Assembly: GCA_963707125.1 (NCBI GenBank)
Contig: CAVPOU010000015.1
Span: forward strand, 186,001-250,000
DNA from: CAVPDE01 sp963707125
GTDB taxonomy: Bacteria > Desulfobacterota > DSM-4660 > Desulfatiglandales > HGW-15
Direction: 5' to 3'
DNA length: 64,000 bases
Part shown: in pieces, positions 18,101 to 25,511 of the stretch
Numbering within the stretch: position 1 is the first letter of the stretch
Layout of the letters: each line of letters opens with the position of its first letter
Translations under genes and position numbers: made by a program
The notes under the pieces: generated by a model
What the model saw: the letters and a program-made list of their open reading frames with translations, nothing else
Told to the model about the DNA's origin: nothing
The model's database searches: none

Positions 18101-18711
18101 TGTTTTTCCACTTCCCCAAGGATGTCCTCCACTCGCTGCAGATTCGCTTGGGTGGCCTCTATTTTCCTCAGAGATTCATCAGCCTTTTTCTTGTACTTGG
18201 TAATCCCTGCTGCTTCCTCGATCATGGCCCTGGTTTCTTCGGGCTTTTGTTCGATGATCGTGGTGATCTGGCCTTGCCCTATGATCGAGTAGGCTCTGTT
18301 GCCCAGGCCGGTGTCCATGAAGATTTCCTGGATATCTTTCAATCGGCAGGGCACATTGTTGATCAGATACTCGCTTTCACCGGAACGGAAAAGCCTTCTC
18401 GTCACAGCGAGCTCGGCGGCATGCGAGTACTGGAGCGGGAAAGACCCGTCCCCGTTTTCAAAAAGGATGGAAACCTCCGCCATGCCGAAAGGCTTGTGGT
18501 CTGCCGTGCCGTTGAAGATCACATCTTCCATCTGCCGGCCCCTGAGCAGTCTTGCGCTCTGCTCACCCATGGCCCACCGGATCGCATCGACGATGTTGCT
18601 CTTGCCGCACCCATTGGGCCCCACGATCGCACTCAGCCCCAGTGGGAAACCGATTTCCAGCTTATCCACAAAAGACTTAAAGCCGAGCATGGAGACTCTT
18701 TTGATCTTCAT
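15148..18711 (-). CDS. smc: Chromosome segregation protein SMC
   Basis: 1187 residues, typical length, from the ATG at 18711 with GGAGG 5 nt upstream. Order: N-terminal ATPase half with Walker A GPNGCGKSN (31-39), long coiled coil, hinge (about 500-650, GYKVGVRTI and LEAVLGDKLQY), second coiled coil, C-terminal half with signature LLSGGEKALVA near 1090 and Walker B FLLLDEVDAPLD. It forms ring-shaped dimers that condense and segregate chromosomes together with ScpA/ScpB, which are not in this window. Complete and undamaged. Confidence 0.97.
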   Translation of the reverse strand: MKIKRVSMLGFKSFVDKLEIGFPLGLSAIVGPNGCGKSNIVDAIRWAMGEQSARLLRGRQMEDVIFNGTADHKPFGMAEVSILFENGDGSFPLQYSHAAELAVTRRLFRSGESEYLINNVPCRLKDIQEIFMDTGLGNRAYSIIGQGQITTIIEQKPEETRAMIEEAAGITKYKKKADESLRKIEATQANLQRVEDILGEVEKQMRSLKRQSAKAKRYKAIGQEIQRLELILSAHAFQELKEESSERMKSAEALVREEIGRSTEYSRVQAKIESMNLELEEKDREVTSLREAHLKAKEKVSKKEAMVEAMAAEKRMQTELERRLEKDKEDLSRRLGELEKERGLLLERIQEVKEKAASIEEEISLVETRAKNRQELLKEIREVFEQARARVHSGMSKEASLTQESGFLARRIGEITDSRTRLEKEREEVRAKMETLLQAAGRKGELRKALVEKLNEIEKDVSGEEQRCHDLEQIRRHLESDLKDAQTALSVDESRLASLRSLLDNFEGYKVGVRTIMKAEDLEAKREGRIKGLVADVIQADPKYEQALEAVLGDKLQYILVESLRDGQQAVEYLKVRAKGKSSFVPVADLNGNGDNGSSSGFPLLRDLVKSPEAYKPVVDVLLGNAALAEDLNQALSAWEEYGKNQCLVTLEGDMIDRSGILTGGKQAQSFSGILARKREMKELEAAVVSHGKRLEEIKGRLEEAVQEKEERESILATLKEEKLDGQDKVNELDKANFQLSHELDQMDRLSQRISDELDQRDREQNKHKETLTRVESELLVCKEKRASEEAFFQQKEMELRESEEEFERFRNELARLRMNHSLSKEEQRGFTREVERIDDFVREAQETFRRIEGDVVAAQESQEDCVKKEEAIRDELKGLYAQLGQAEEAVNQADLERNQFKNLIREEEKKAEFVRGEVEALKEKIHTARMEQSEIGFKMDGLVEMTRGKYDLHLPDIYQEYLGGEMPEAEVRERLEHQKKLKGRLGEVNLTAIQEHEALKERYTFITTQRQDLLDSIASLQEAIRKINKTCLERFMETFHLVDEKLKTVFPILFNGGTANLKLVDEAKPLESGVLVEVQPPGKKLSHMALLSGGEKALVAMALIFAIYLIKPSPFLLLDEVDAPLDEANIDRFNELLKEIRKYSQIILVTHNRRSMEIVDRLYGVTMERQGVSKVVTVSLEGFQLH

Positions 18712-18861
18712 TGAAACCTCCACAGCTCAATTGAGCCGAAACATTTTACAGATTTCTATCAAATTATTGGGCCTTTGTAAAGAACAAATACCACATGCTG
18801 TATATAAGCACGGAAAAAACGCCAATATCTTGTAGACGCATCAAGTTAAATTAGAACAAAA

Positions 18862-18890
18862 TTGACAAGTTGAGATTATGTATATAACAT
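18862..18890 (+). promoter_or_regulatory. Candidate promoter of the LysM protein gene
   Basis: TTGACA (18862-18867) is followed by TATATAACAT (18881-18890); the -10 may be TATAAC (15 nt spacer) or TAACAT (17 nt spacer). It lies about 30-50 nt before the start codon. Confidence 0.5.
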
Positions 18891-18920
18891 ATATCAACTT
18901 ATTCCAAATTAGAGATAAGT

Positions 18921-20726
18921 ATGAAACATTCTCCAAAGCGCTTTCCTCTTCTTTCAATTCTAGCCTTCCTCCTCGCCTTTTGCTCCTCGGGCAACAGTAC
19001 GGCCCAGGAAAAGGACGAAGAGACCTACTCCATTTCCCTGACCCAGACAGCAGAACCTGAAGTCGAAACAGAGCAAGAGGTCCGGGGAGTTGAAAAAAAA
19101 GACGCCTTTAACTTAGAGGGCAAGAAAGTCGTCACCGAAACGTACACGGTAAAAAAAGGGGATCACCTCTGGCAGCTTCTGAGAGAAAGGGGACTGCTGG
19201 AAAAGAAAAATCTTCCCGAGGTGCTGGCCGCTCTCAAAAAACTGAACAGCTCTTTTTCAAACCTCGATGCGATGTATCCAGGCGATAAGATCGTCATCCC
19301 TCTCACCATCACTCCGGTCAGAGGTTTTCCGGCCGTCGCTCAGAAAGGGGAGGAAACCCCCATCTCCCTGGAACAGCTCAAGGACCTGAAACTCGAAAGC
19401 TACACGGTGCACCAGGGCGACAGCCTGATCAAAGTGGTGAAGGGCCGCTACAGCCTGAGGAATGAGCAAGTCAATGAAGCCTACCTTCAAATCCTGAGCA
19501 GACTCAACCCGGAGATCGAGAACCTGAACCGCATCTATCCGGGGCAGGTCGTCAGGCTCCCGATCTACACGCCTCAGATCGTCAAGATGCCGATCAAGCG
19601 TGAAAAGCCTTCCCGGCCTCCGGAGACGGCTCAGGCTTCCGCAGAAAGGCCTTCTCCCCCACCTGAGCAGAAAAAAGGGCCACCTGCTGTGAGCCAGCAA
19701 CTCACGGAATTCTTTGCTCTCCTGGGAGAGGAGTGGATCAACGCAGGCGAGCACTTCATCCCCCTCAAGGCCGGCGGACAGGTCAATCTCAAGGCTGAGG
19801 CCTTTCCCATCCTGAGTCTTGGCAACGGCCAACGGGTGATCGTTGACCTCCACCATGAACTGCCGGAGAAAATGGCCCAGGTGATCGCAGCGAACTGGGA
19901 CAATTACAGGGTCGTCCACCTGAAAGAGGATGAAGATCTCCGGAGCGCTCTGAACAAAATCCTTGCAGCCTGTGAGTACTACAAAATCTACAAGCAGGGC
20001 GAACCGCTCGAATTGCGAGGGGACATTACGCTCCAGGTCAGCGCAGACTGGATCATCCAGACTTCCGAGGACCGGAGCAGAACCCTTCTCATTAACCTCG
20101 CGGACAAATCAGGCTCCAGAATCCCTCCGGAACTCAGGAACTTTCTCGCAAACCTCGGCGTGAAATCCATCGAATATCCTTCTGTCCAGCAGTCGGCCGC
20201 CGAGCCTCCTACCCCTGGAAAAGCCGATATTCTTTATGCGGGCAAGGACAAGGCGGCTGTCATCGAGAGTGTTCTGAACCTAACCGGCCTGGCCTTCTCA
20301 AGAGATGTGGAAATGCCGGTTATTCAGGGACGGAAAAGCGGGGTCAGTCTCATGGTCAAGGCGGATTTCTTTCTCTATGTGGATGGGAAGGATTCCGTCA
20401 TTGATTTCACGGGCATTGGTCCGGATATCATTCCCCTTTTGAAGGAGTACAAAGTCTCCGTTCTTTCCCTGGTAAATGAACAGGATCCGGCGCGAATCGT
20501 CTCCAGAACGCTGGAGTTCATCGGAGTAAAATTCGACTCGAAACCTCACCCCTTCACTGCAGCCGGCAAAGAAGATTCCAAGAATTTCAAGCTCACCATT
20601 CCCGGGATCGTTTTCAGGGACAACCATGGCCAGAACGTGTTTGCCAGTCATCTGAGACTTCCTGATGACATTGCAGGGTTCCTCTCTCGCCGGGGCTATA
20701 AGGTTCTCAGCCTCGCCGTCTCCTGA
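18921..20726 (+). CDS. Exported protein with two LysM domains
   Basis: 601 residues. A signal peptide covers about residues 1-28; a Cys in LLAFCSS gives a poor lipobox, so cleavage after STA is more likely. Two LysM modules follow: YTVKKGDHLWQLL (about 75-130) and YTVHQGDSLIKVV (about 160-215), each ending in a YPG/VxLP-type segment. A Pro-rich linker (230-250) leads to a 350-residue C-terminal region with no recognised domain. LysM binds peptidoglycan glycans, so the protein probably sits on the periplasmic side of the cell wall. The enzymatic role, if any, is unknown. Monocistronic, divergent from smc. Confidence 0.85.
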   Translation: MKHSPKRFPLLSILAFLLAFCSSGNSTAQEKDEETYSISLTQTAEPEVETEQEVRGVEKKDAFNLEGKKVVTETYTVKKGDHLWQLLRERGLLEKKNLPEVLAALKKLNSSFSNLDAMYPGDKIVIPLTITPVRGFPAVAQKGEETPISLEQLKDLKLESYTVHQGDSLIKVVKGRYSLRNEQVNEAYLQILSRLNPEIENLNRIYPGQVVRLPIYTPQIVKMPIKREKPSRPPETAQASAERPSPPPEQKKGPPAVSQQLTEFFALLGEEWINAGEHFIPLKAGGQVNLKAEAFPILSLGNGQRVIVDLHHELPEKMAQVIAANWDNYRVVHLKEDEDLRSALNKILAACEYYKIYKQGEPLELRGDITLQVSADWIIQTSEDRSRTLLINLADKSGSRIPPELRNFLANLGVKSIEYPSVQQSAAEPPTPGKADILYAGKDKAAVIESVLNLTGLAFSRDVEMPVIQGRKSGVSLMVKADFFLYVDGKDSVIDFTGIGPDIIPLLKEYKVSVLSLVNEQDPARIVSRTLEFIGVKFDSKPHPFTAAGKEDSKNFKLTIPGIVFRDNHGQNVFASHLRLPDDIAGFLSRRGYKVLSLAVS

Positions 20727-20790
20727 TTGTCGATTCTTCTCTCCTCGAATTCGAAGCTACAAAAAGCTTGACACCTGAGCGGTGAATTGT

Positions 20791-20866
20791 TGGAGTAGAA
20801 AAATAGCGGCGTGTTGCACAAGACCTTTTACCGATCTCTGCAATGCTCCACCACGCCATTACTCCA
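20791..20866. promoter_or_regulatory. Two-step inverted repeat upstream of the dehydratase gene
   Basis: TGGAGTA (20791-20797) pairs with TACTCCA (20860-20866), and GGCGTG (20808-20813) pairs with CACGCC (20852-20857). A TTGACA lies at 20768-20773 just ahead. It could be a leader RNA structure or an operator; no known riboswitch is recognised. Confidence 0.4.
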
Positions 20867-20923
20867 GTACAGCAGTATTCTTTTCTTCTATGACTCACAT
20901 TCATTTCGGGAGGTATTCATCCT

Positions 20924-22378
20924 ATGGCCTTGATGACCCCTGAGCAATTCGAAGAAAGCCTCAAGACGCTGAAGCCCAAAGTCTTCATGAACGGGAAGAG
21001 GGTGGAAAGCATTCTCGAAAACAGGAACACCCGAACCGTGGTGGAGGCCAACAAGGCGAGCTACGCCTGGGCTCTTGACCCGCAGAGCAAAGAGATCATG
21101 TCCTGCCACTCCCCGCTGATCAATGAGGTCGTCAACCGCTACACCCATGTCAGCACAAGCAGGGAAGACCTCGTCCGAAAGGCCGAAGCAGGAACCTTCA
21201 CCGCCGAGAACCTGGGAACCTGCATTTATCGGTGTGTGGGATATGACGCCTTTCACGCCCTGGCCGGCACCACCTGGGAAATGGACCGAAATCTGGCAAC
21301 AGCCTACTATCCCAGGTTCATGGACTATCTCAAGATGGTCCAGAGAAAGGATCTCTCCGTTGCCGGCGCGCTCACGGAACCGAGGGGAAGCCGAAGCAAG
21401 AAAACCCTGGACTGGCCCGATCCCTACCTTTCCTTGAAAGTGGTGGACAGGAACAAGCAGGGCATTGTGGTCAGGGGCGCCAAGATCAACATCAGCGGCG
21501 CTTTTGCCAGCCACGAACTGGTGGTGCTCCCTCAGGCCGCCCACTTCGAGGGAGAGGAGGACTATGCCGTTGCCTTTGCAACACCCACGGATGCCCAGGG
21601 GATAACCTACGTTTGCCAGTACACCCCTTACTCTGCGGAAAGAGACCTGGCCGATGATCTTGAGGAACTCGGGAACCCTCTTTATGGCCAGCGCGAAACC
21701 TCCATGGTCATCTTTGACCATGTTTTCGTCCCATGGGAAAGGGTCTTTCACTGCGGGGAGTACCCTTATTCCGTCAAGTTTGTCACCCGCTTTGCCAGAA
21801 CCCATCGGATGACGTGCGGCGGCACCTGTAAAGTTGGATTTATGAATCAGATTATCGGAGCCGCCAAGCTGATTCAGGAGTACAAAGGGCTCCAAAAAGC
21901 CGCCCACATCAATGAAGAGCTCATGGAAATGGTGGTGCTCAGAGAGACGGGACGTGCCTGCGGCCTGGCAGCGGCTCACAGGGGCGCCGAGGAACCTGAG
22001 GGGTCAGGGGTCTTTTTGCCGGACGAACTCATGGGAAATGTTTCCAAGCTCAACATCTGCAATGCCTTCTGGAGAGTGATGGCCCTGGCCGGCGACATCG
22101 GAGGGGGACTGATCGTGACCATGCCCTCCATGAAAGAGCTGAAAAATCCCGAGGTCAGGGACTATGTGGAGGAGTTCTACAGCTTCGGCTCTGATGAGCC
22201 CACAGAAAACATCATGAAAGTGCACAAGCTCCTGCAAAACTGGACATCGGGCCTACACGGCGTGGGGACCTGGCACGGCGCCGGGCCGGTGATGGCGCAA
22301 AAGATCATGCTTCAGCGAGTCATTGACTACGAACACGAGAAGGATCTCGTCAAGCGCACCTTGAAACTGAAGGGGTGA
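20924..22378 (+). CDS. 4-hydroxybutyryl-CoA dehydratase / vinylacetyl-CoA isomerase-type flavoenzyme
   Basis: 484 residues, similar in length and pattern to AbfD of Clostridium aminobutyricum. The 4Fe-4S ligands of that enzyme appear conserved: C100 and C104 (TCIYRCVG), H294 and C302 (HRMTCGGTCKVG), with one extra residue between the last two. The body has the flavin-dependent 4-hydroxyphenylacetate-hydroxylase/acyl-CoA-dehydrogenase fold (GIVVRGAK, TMPSMKELKNPEV). The family dehydrates 4-hydroxybutyryl-CoA to crotonyl-CoA through a ketyl radical. The presence of the cluster ligands argues for a dehydratase rather than a monooxygenase. GGGAGG lies about 10 nt before the ATG. No CoA-transferase, ligase or other pathway gene is adjacent, so the substrate is uncertain. 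Confidence 0.85.
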   Translation: MALMTPEQFEESLKTLKPKVFMNGKRVESILENRNTRTVVEANKASYAWALDPQSKEIMSCHSPLINEVVNRYTHVSTSREDLVRKAEAGTFTAENLGTCIYRCVGYDAFHALAGTTWEMDRNLATAYYPRFMDYLKMVQRKDLSVAGALTEPRGSRSKKTLDWPDPYLSLKVVDRNKQGIVVRGAKINISGAFASHELVVLPQAAHFEGEEDYAVAFATPTDAQGITYVCQYTPYSAERDLADDLEELGNPLYGQRETSMVIFDHVFVPWERVFHCGEYPYSVKFVTRFARTHRMTCGGTCKVGFMNQIIGAAKLIQEYKGLQKAAHINEELMEMVVLRETGRACGLAAAHRGAEEPEGSGVFLPDELMGNVSKLNICNAFWRVMALAGDIGGGLIVTMPSMKELKNPEVRDYVEEFYSFGSDEPTENIMKVHKLLQNWTSGLHGVGTWHGAGPVMAQKIMLQRVIDYEHEKDLVKRTLKLKG

Positions 22379-22387
22379 AAGCCGGAC

Positions 22388-22416
22388 GGCCCTCGCCATA
22401 ATTCAAAACGAGGGCC
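22388..22416 (+). terminator. Hairpin after the dehydratase gene
   Basis: GGCCCTCG (22388-22395) pairs with CGAGGGCC (22409-22416), directly after the stop codon. The tail is only moderately T-rich. Confidence 0.5.
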
Positions 22417-22439
22417 GGTCCCCTTTGTCTTGATCCTGG

Positions 22440-22512
22440 GACCGATTGCCCTCGTTTCTGTTATTTGAATTTTGGATTTTGAATTTGTTTCGAGTTTCGA
22501 ATTTCGTGCTTC
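22440..22512. repeat. Degenerate word repeat (GAATTT/TTTCG words)
   Basis: Runs of ATTTGAATTTTGGATTT and TTTCGAGTTTCGAATTTCG type words. Similar tracts occur at 35641-35830 and 39180-39262. Confidence 0.6.
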
Positions 22513-22516
22513 GTGT

Positions 22517-24127
22517 TTATGTTTTTCTCCTCCTCATCTCCTCCGCCATGGTTTTGATCTCCAGAAGGCTCGTTTTCATGGCGCTCCAACCGTACCAGAG
22601 CGTGTAGTCCGGGTTGGCATGAAAAGCCCCCTGGAAGGTGCGCATCCTTTGTTCCATGAACATGATGTAGAGCTTCTGCTCGATCAGCGTGGGGCTGTCA
22701 TGGAACGAGAGGATATCAGGGAAGGGGTAGGCGTAGCTCTTGGGCTTCTGCAGAATCCCTTCCTTGTAGAGCGCGGCCACCGTGAGGATCGCCTCCGCCA
22801 TGAGCAGATCCGCTTCCCGGATCATGTTGTCTGCCTTCTCAAGCTCCCCCTTGGCGAAAGAGGTGGAGTGGCATGCGATACAGGCCTTCACCATCTTGTC
22901 GCGTTCGTTCTGCCAGGCCTCCTGAGTCAGCCGGACCATGTCTATGGCCTTGATCGCCTCCAGCCGGGGCGTCGGCTTGCCCTCCGGATCCAGCACACCA
23001 AGAGCCTTTAGAACGGTCGTCCTGGCTTCTGCCCATTTCTTGTCCTCGGGCATGGGCAATCGGACCGCGAGGAAGCCCCAACCCGTCATCACGCCATGAT
23101 TCCCGTCTCTCATGTGGCACGTCTGGCAGGTAGGCGCAACAGCGGATTCCGGGAGAATGCCTTTCTGCTTCAGAGAATATCGGACGCCGTGCTTGGAGGA
23201 GGAATACATTTCCCAGTGTGCGTGGTCAAAGCCCATGTGGCAGGTCTGGCAAGCCTCCGGCTGCTGGGCCTCCTTAGTAGAAAAGGTGTGACGGGTATGG
23301 CATGCATCGCAGGAAGCCATGCCAAAGCCTGCTCCCGCTTCTCTCAGGGCCTGGCTTTCCTCCACGGTCTTCAATCCGATTTTGTGACACCCTCCGCAAC
23401 CTTTCATGCCGTCCATCAGGGCCATGGGCTGGCGGTGTGCCGTGGGCATGGCCTTCATGGCGGTCCACGCTTGGGAGTGCTTGCCTCCCCTGAACTCATC
23501 CCATTGCACCTGGTGGCACATGGCGCACCTCTCCGGTTTCATGCGGCCGGCCTTGTGCACATCCTCGTCTGTCATGTGCTGTTCACCGTGGCAGACCGAG
23601 CAGGAAACCTCGGACTCTGCGTGTTTGCTCGCCTTCCAGTCTGCAACGATGCCCGGCGACACGCTGGTGTGGCACGCCACGCACTCCGCCTTGACGGTCC
23701 ACTTCTTCTCAATCGGATAATGCGCACCGACCCACTCCCTGTACCCGCCCTTCAACACAACGGCGTTCTTAAATCCCAGTTCTTTGAGCTGGAGCGCCAG
23801 CCTGGCGCTCGTCGATTCCGTGGGTCAAGCTCAATAAATCACTATCTTCTTGTTCTTGTCGTACTTTTGAACCCAACTCTGGACTGTGAGCGGATCCTCA
23901 TGGACGGAGCCTGGAATGAGCTGATCGCTATACTTCCATTGCTCTGAGGGCCGGGCATCAATGATCACCAAATCCGGTTTTCCCAGCATTGCCTTTAACT
24001 GCTCTTTCGTAATTCTGGGAACTTCCGGAAAAGGAATCTTGTCATCCGCAGCACCGGTCACAAATGAAGGTCCGACGACCAGGACAGCCAACACGAGCCC
24101 GGCGACGATCAGAACCACACTCCTCAT
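22517..24127 (-). CDS. Probable selenoprotein: exported rhodanese domain fused to HAO-like octaheme cytochrome c, with two in-frame UGA (Sec-Ala-Sec)
   Basis: 536 codons in one frame from ATG 24127 (AGGAGG upstream) to the stop at 22517, interrupted only by TGA at codons 99 (23833-23831) and 101 (23827-23825). Residues 1-26 form a signal peptide. Residues about 35-130 are a rhodanese domain: DLVIIDARPSEQW, then KKIVIY-U-A-U-PTESTSAR and LKELGFKNAVVLKGGYREW. Related rhodaneses read YCxCPNExxSAR there, so both UGAs replace the active-site cysteines. Eight CXXCH motifs follow at residues 148, 175, 200, 243, 272, 292, 333 and 415; CHMGFDHAHWEMY and NPDYTLWYGW resemble hydroxylamine-oxidoreductase-type octahemes. 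A hairpin of bacterial SECIS shape lies 27 and 21 nt after the UGAs. Probably periplasmic and acting on a sulfur, selenium or nitrogen compound. A double nonsense mutation would be the alternative, but is unlikely at exactly these positions. Confidence 0.87.
23792..23810 (-). promoter_or_regulatory. Candidate bacterial SECIS hairpin
   Basis: On the mRNA strand GAGCGCC (23810-23804), loop AGGCU (23803-23799), GGCGCUC (23798-23792): a perfect 7 bp stem whose loop has G at position 2, as in the AGGUCU loop of E. coli fdhF. The loop starts 27 nt after the first UGA and 21 nt after the second, within the range reported for bacterial SECIS elements. It lies inside the coding frame, as bacterial SECIS elements do. 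Confidence 0.8.
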
Positions 24128-24165
24128 AACGTCCTCCTACTAAGAATGATAAGGGTGAAATTTAC

Positions 24166-24330
24166 GTAACTGCTCAGGTGTTTAGGCTGAAGGCTGAAGA
24201 CTGAAGGGCAGCAATGATCATCCATGACACAATCATCTGCCAACGTATCCAAACGATCTTGGCTTTGTGTGATCGCGCATGTCTTTTCCTTCAGCCTATC
24301 TATCTTCAGTCTATCTACCTGAGTAGTTAC
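24166..24330. repeat. Large imperfect inverted repeat
   Basis: End arms GTAACTGCTCAGGT (24166-24179) and ACCTGAGTAGTTAC (24317-24330) pair at 13 of 14 positions. Inside, GGCTGAAG/GACTGAAG words on the left mirror CTTCAGCC/CTTCAGTC words on the right. No coding frame inside. The rest of 24128-24783 holds no gene I can support. Confidence 0.65.
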
Positions 24331-24665
24331 AAATTTACTATATACCACGCCGTGACAGGGAGTCAATCAATCCTTCCTGCGAAAAGAGTCTTCACTTACG
24401 GGTTAGAATGGACTATGGAAGAGAAAGTGCTTCTCTCTGACGATGAATGGCCGGAATCTCTTCACGAAAAGCTCAAAGGCTTCGTCGTGAAATGAAAGTG
24501 ACGAGTAACGAGTGACAAGAAGGGAGAGAGGTATGCGAGAAAGGCAAGAAAAGGTCAAAGCGAGAAAAGAATAAACATGAAGGGCAGGAAAAGTCTCTGA
24601 CGAACAAGACAGAAAAACCTTTATCGCGCCACTTCTTTTCGCGCATTTCTCGCGAAGCGCGAATG

Positions 24666-24781
24666 CTGTCTTCTTTATTCTGCCTACTGTATTCTTCTAC
24701 TGTTTACTGATCACTGTTCACTGATGACTGATTACTGCTTACCGATGACTGTTCACTGTTGACTCTTTACTGCTTACTGTC
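24666..24781. repeat. Degenerate word repeat (ACTGTTTACTGATC words)
   Basis: Tandem imperfect words such as TACTGTTTACTGATCACTG and GATGACTGTTCACTG fill the space up to the livF stop. The same word family appears near 43850 and 59600. Confidence 0.65.
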
Positions 24782-24783
24782 TT

Positions 24784-25497
24784 TTACGCTTCCCCCATGT
24801 AGGCCTTGCGGACCATCTCGTTCTGTCGAAGATTTTCGGCCGTGTCGCTGAGGAGCACCACTCCCGTCTGAAGCACATACCCTCTTTCCGCCACCAGCAA
24901 CGCCATGCGGGCATTCTGCTCCACCAGGAGGATCGTGGTTCCGCCGGCATGAAGCTGCTTGATCGTATCAAAGATGCTGTCCACCAGGACCGGAGCCAAG
25001 CCCATGGAAGGTTCATCAAGGAGAAGGAGTCTTGGATTGGCCATCAAGGCCCTGCCCGTGGCGAGCATTTGCTGTTCCCCGCCGCTCAGGGTCCCGGCCA
25101 ACTGTTTGCGCCTTTCTTCCAGCCTGGGAAAGAGGGCAAAGACGCGATCAATGTTGCTCTCCATGAGCTTCTTATCCCTGCACGTGAAGGCGCCCATCTC
25201 CAGATTTTCCGTCACCGTGAGACGGCCGAAGACCCGCCTTCCCTCAGGGACCTGGACGACGCCTTTGGCCACGATCTCGTGAGCCCGATACCGGGTGAGC
25301 TCCTCACCTTCAAACTGAATGGACCCCTGGCGCGGCTTCAGCAACCCGCTCATGGTGTTGAGGGTTGTGCTTTTGCCGGCCCCATTGCCTCCGATGAGGG
25401 TCACCACCTCGCCTTTCTCCACGGTGAGAGAAAGATCTTTAAGGGCGTGGATGTGCCCATAATAGGTATGCACATTTTTCACTTCCAGAAATGCCAT
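24784..25497 (-). CDS. livF: Branched-chain amino acid-type ABC transporter ATP-binding protein LivF
   Basis: 237 residues, usual length. Walker A GGNGAGKST (about 36-44), Q-loop VPEGRRVF, signature LSGGEQQML, Walker B LLLLDEPSMGL and the H-loop region VEQNAR. It hydrolyses ATP to drive amino acid import together with LivG. GGAG lies 8 nt before the start and 14 bp separate it from livG; it is the last gene of the unit. Confidence 0.93.
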   Translation of the reverse strand: MAFLEVKNVHTYYGHIHALKDLSLTVEKGEVVTLIGGNGAGKSTTLNTMSGLLKPRQGSIQFEGEELTRYRAHEIVAKGVVQVPEGRRVFGRLTVTENLEMGAFTCRDKKLMESNIDRVFALFPRLEERRKQLAGTLSGGEQQMLATGRALMANPRLLLLDEPSMGLAPVLVDSIFDTIKQLHAGGTTILLVEQNARMALLVAERGYVLQTGVVLLSDTAENLRQNEMVRKAYMGEA

Positions 25498-25511
25498 AGT
25501 GGAAACTCCTT

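Noticed and set aside
23758..24127. Reading the rhodanese-cytochrome locus as a pseudogene with two nonsense mutations
   Set aside because: Both TGAs hit only the two active-site Cys positions, the frame stays open over 536 codons with eight intact heme motifs, and a SECIS-type hairpin follows. Random decay would not give this pattern.
24415..24492. Short frame MEEKVLLSDDEWPESLH... as a small gene
   Set aside because: About 25 codons, no ribosome site, sits beside repeat sequence; cannot be supported.
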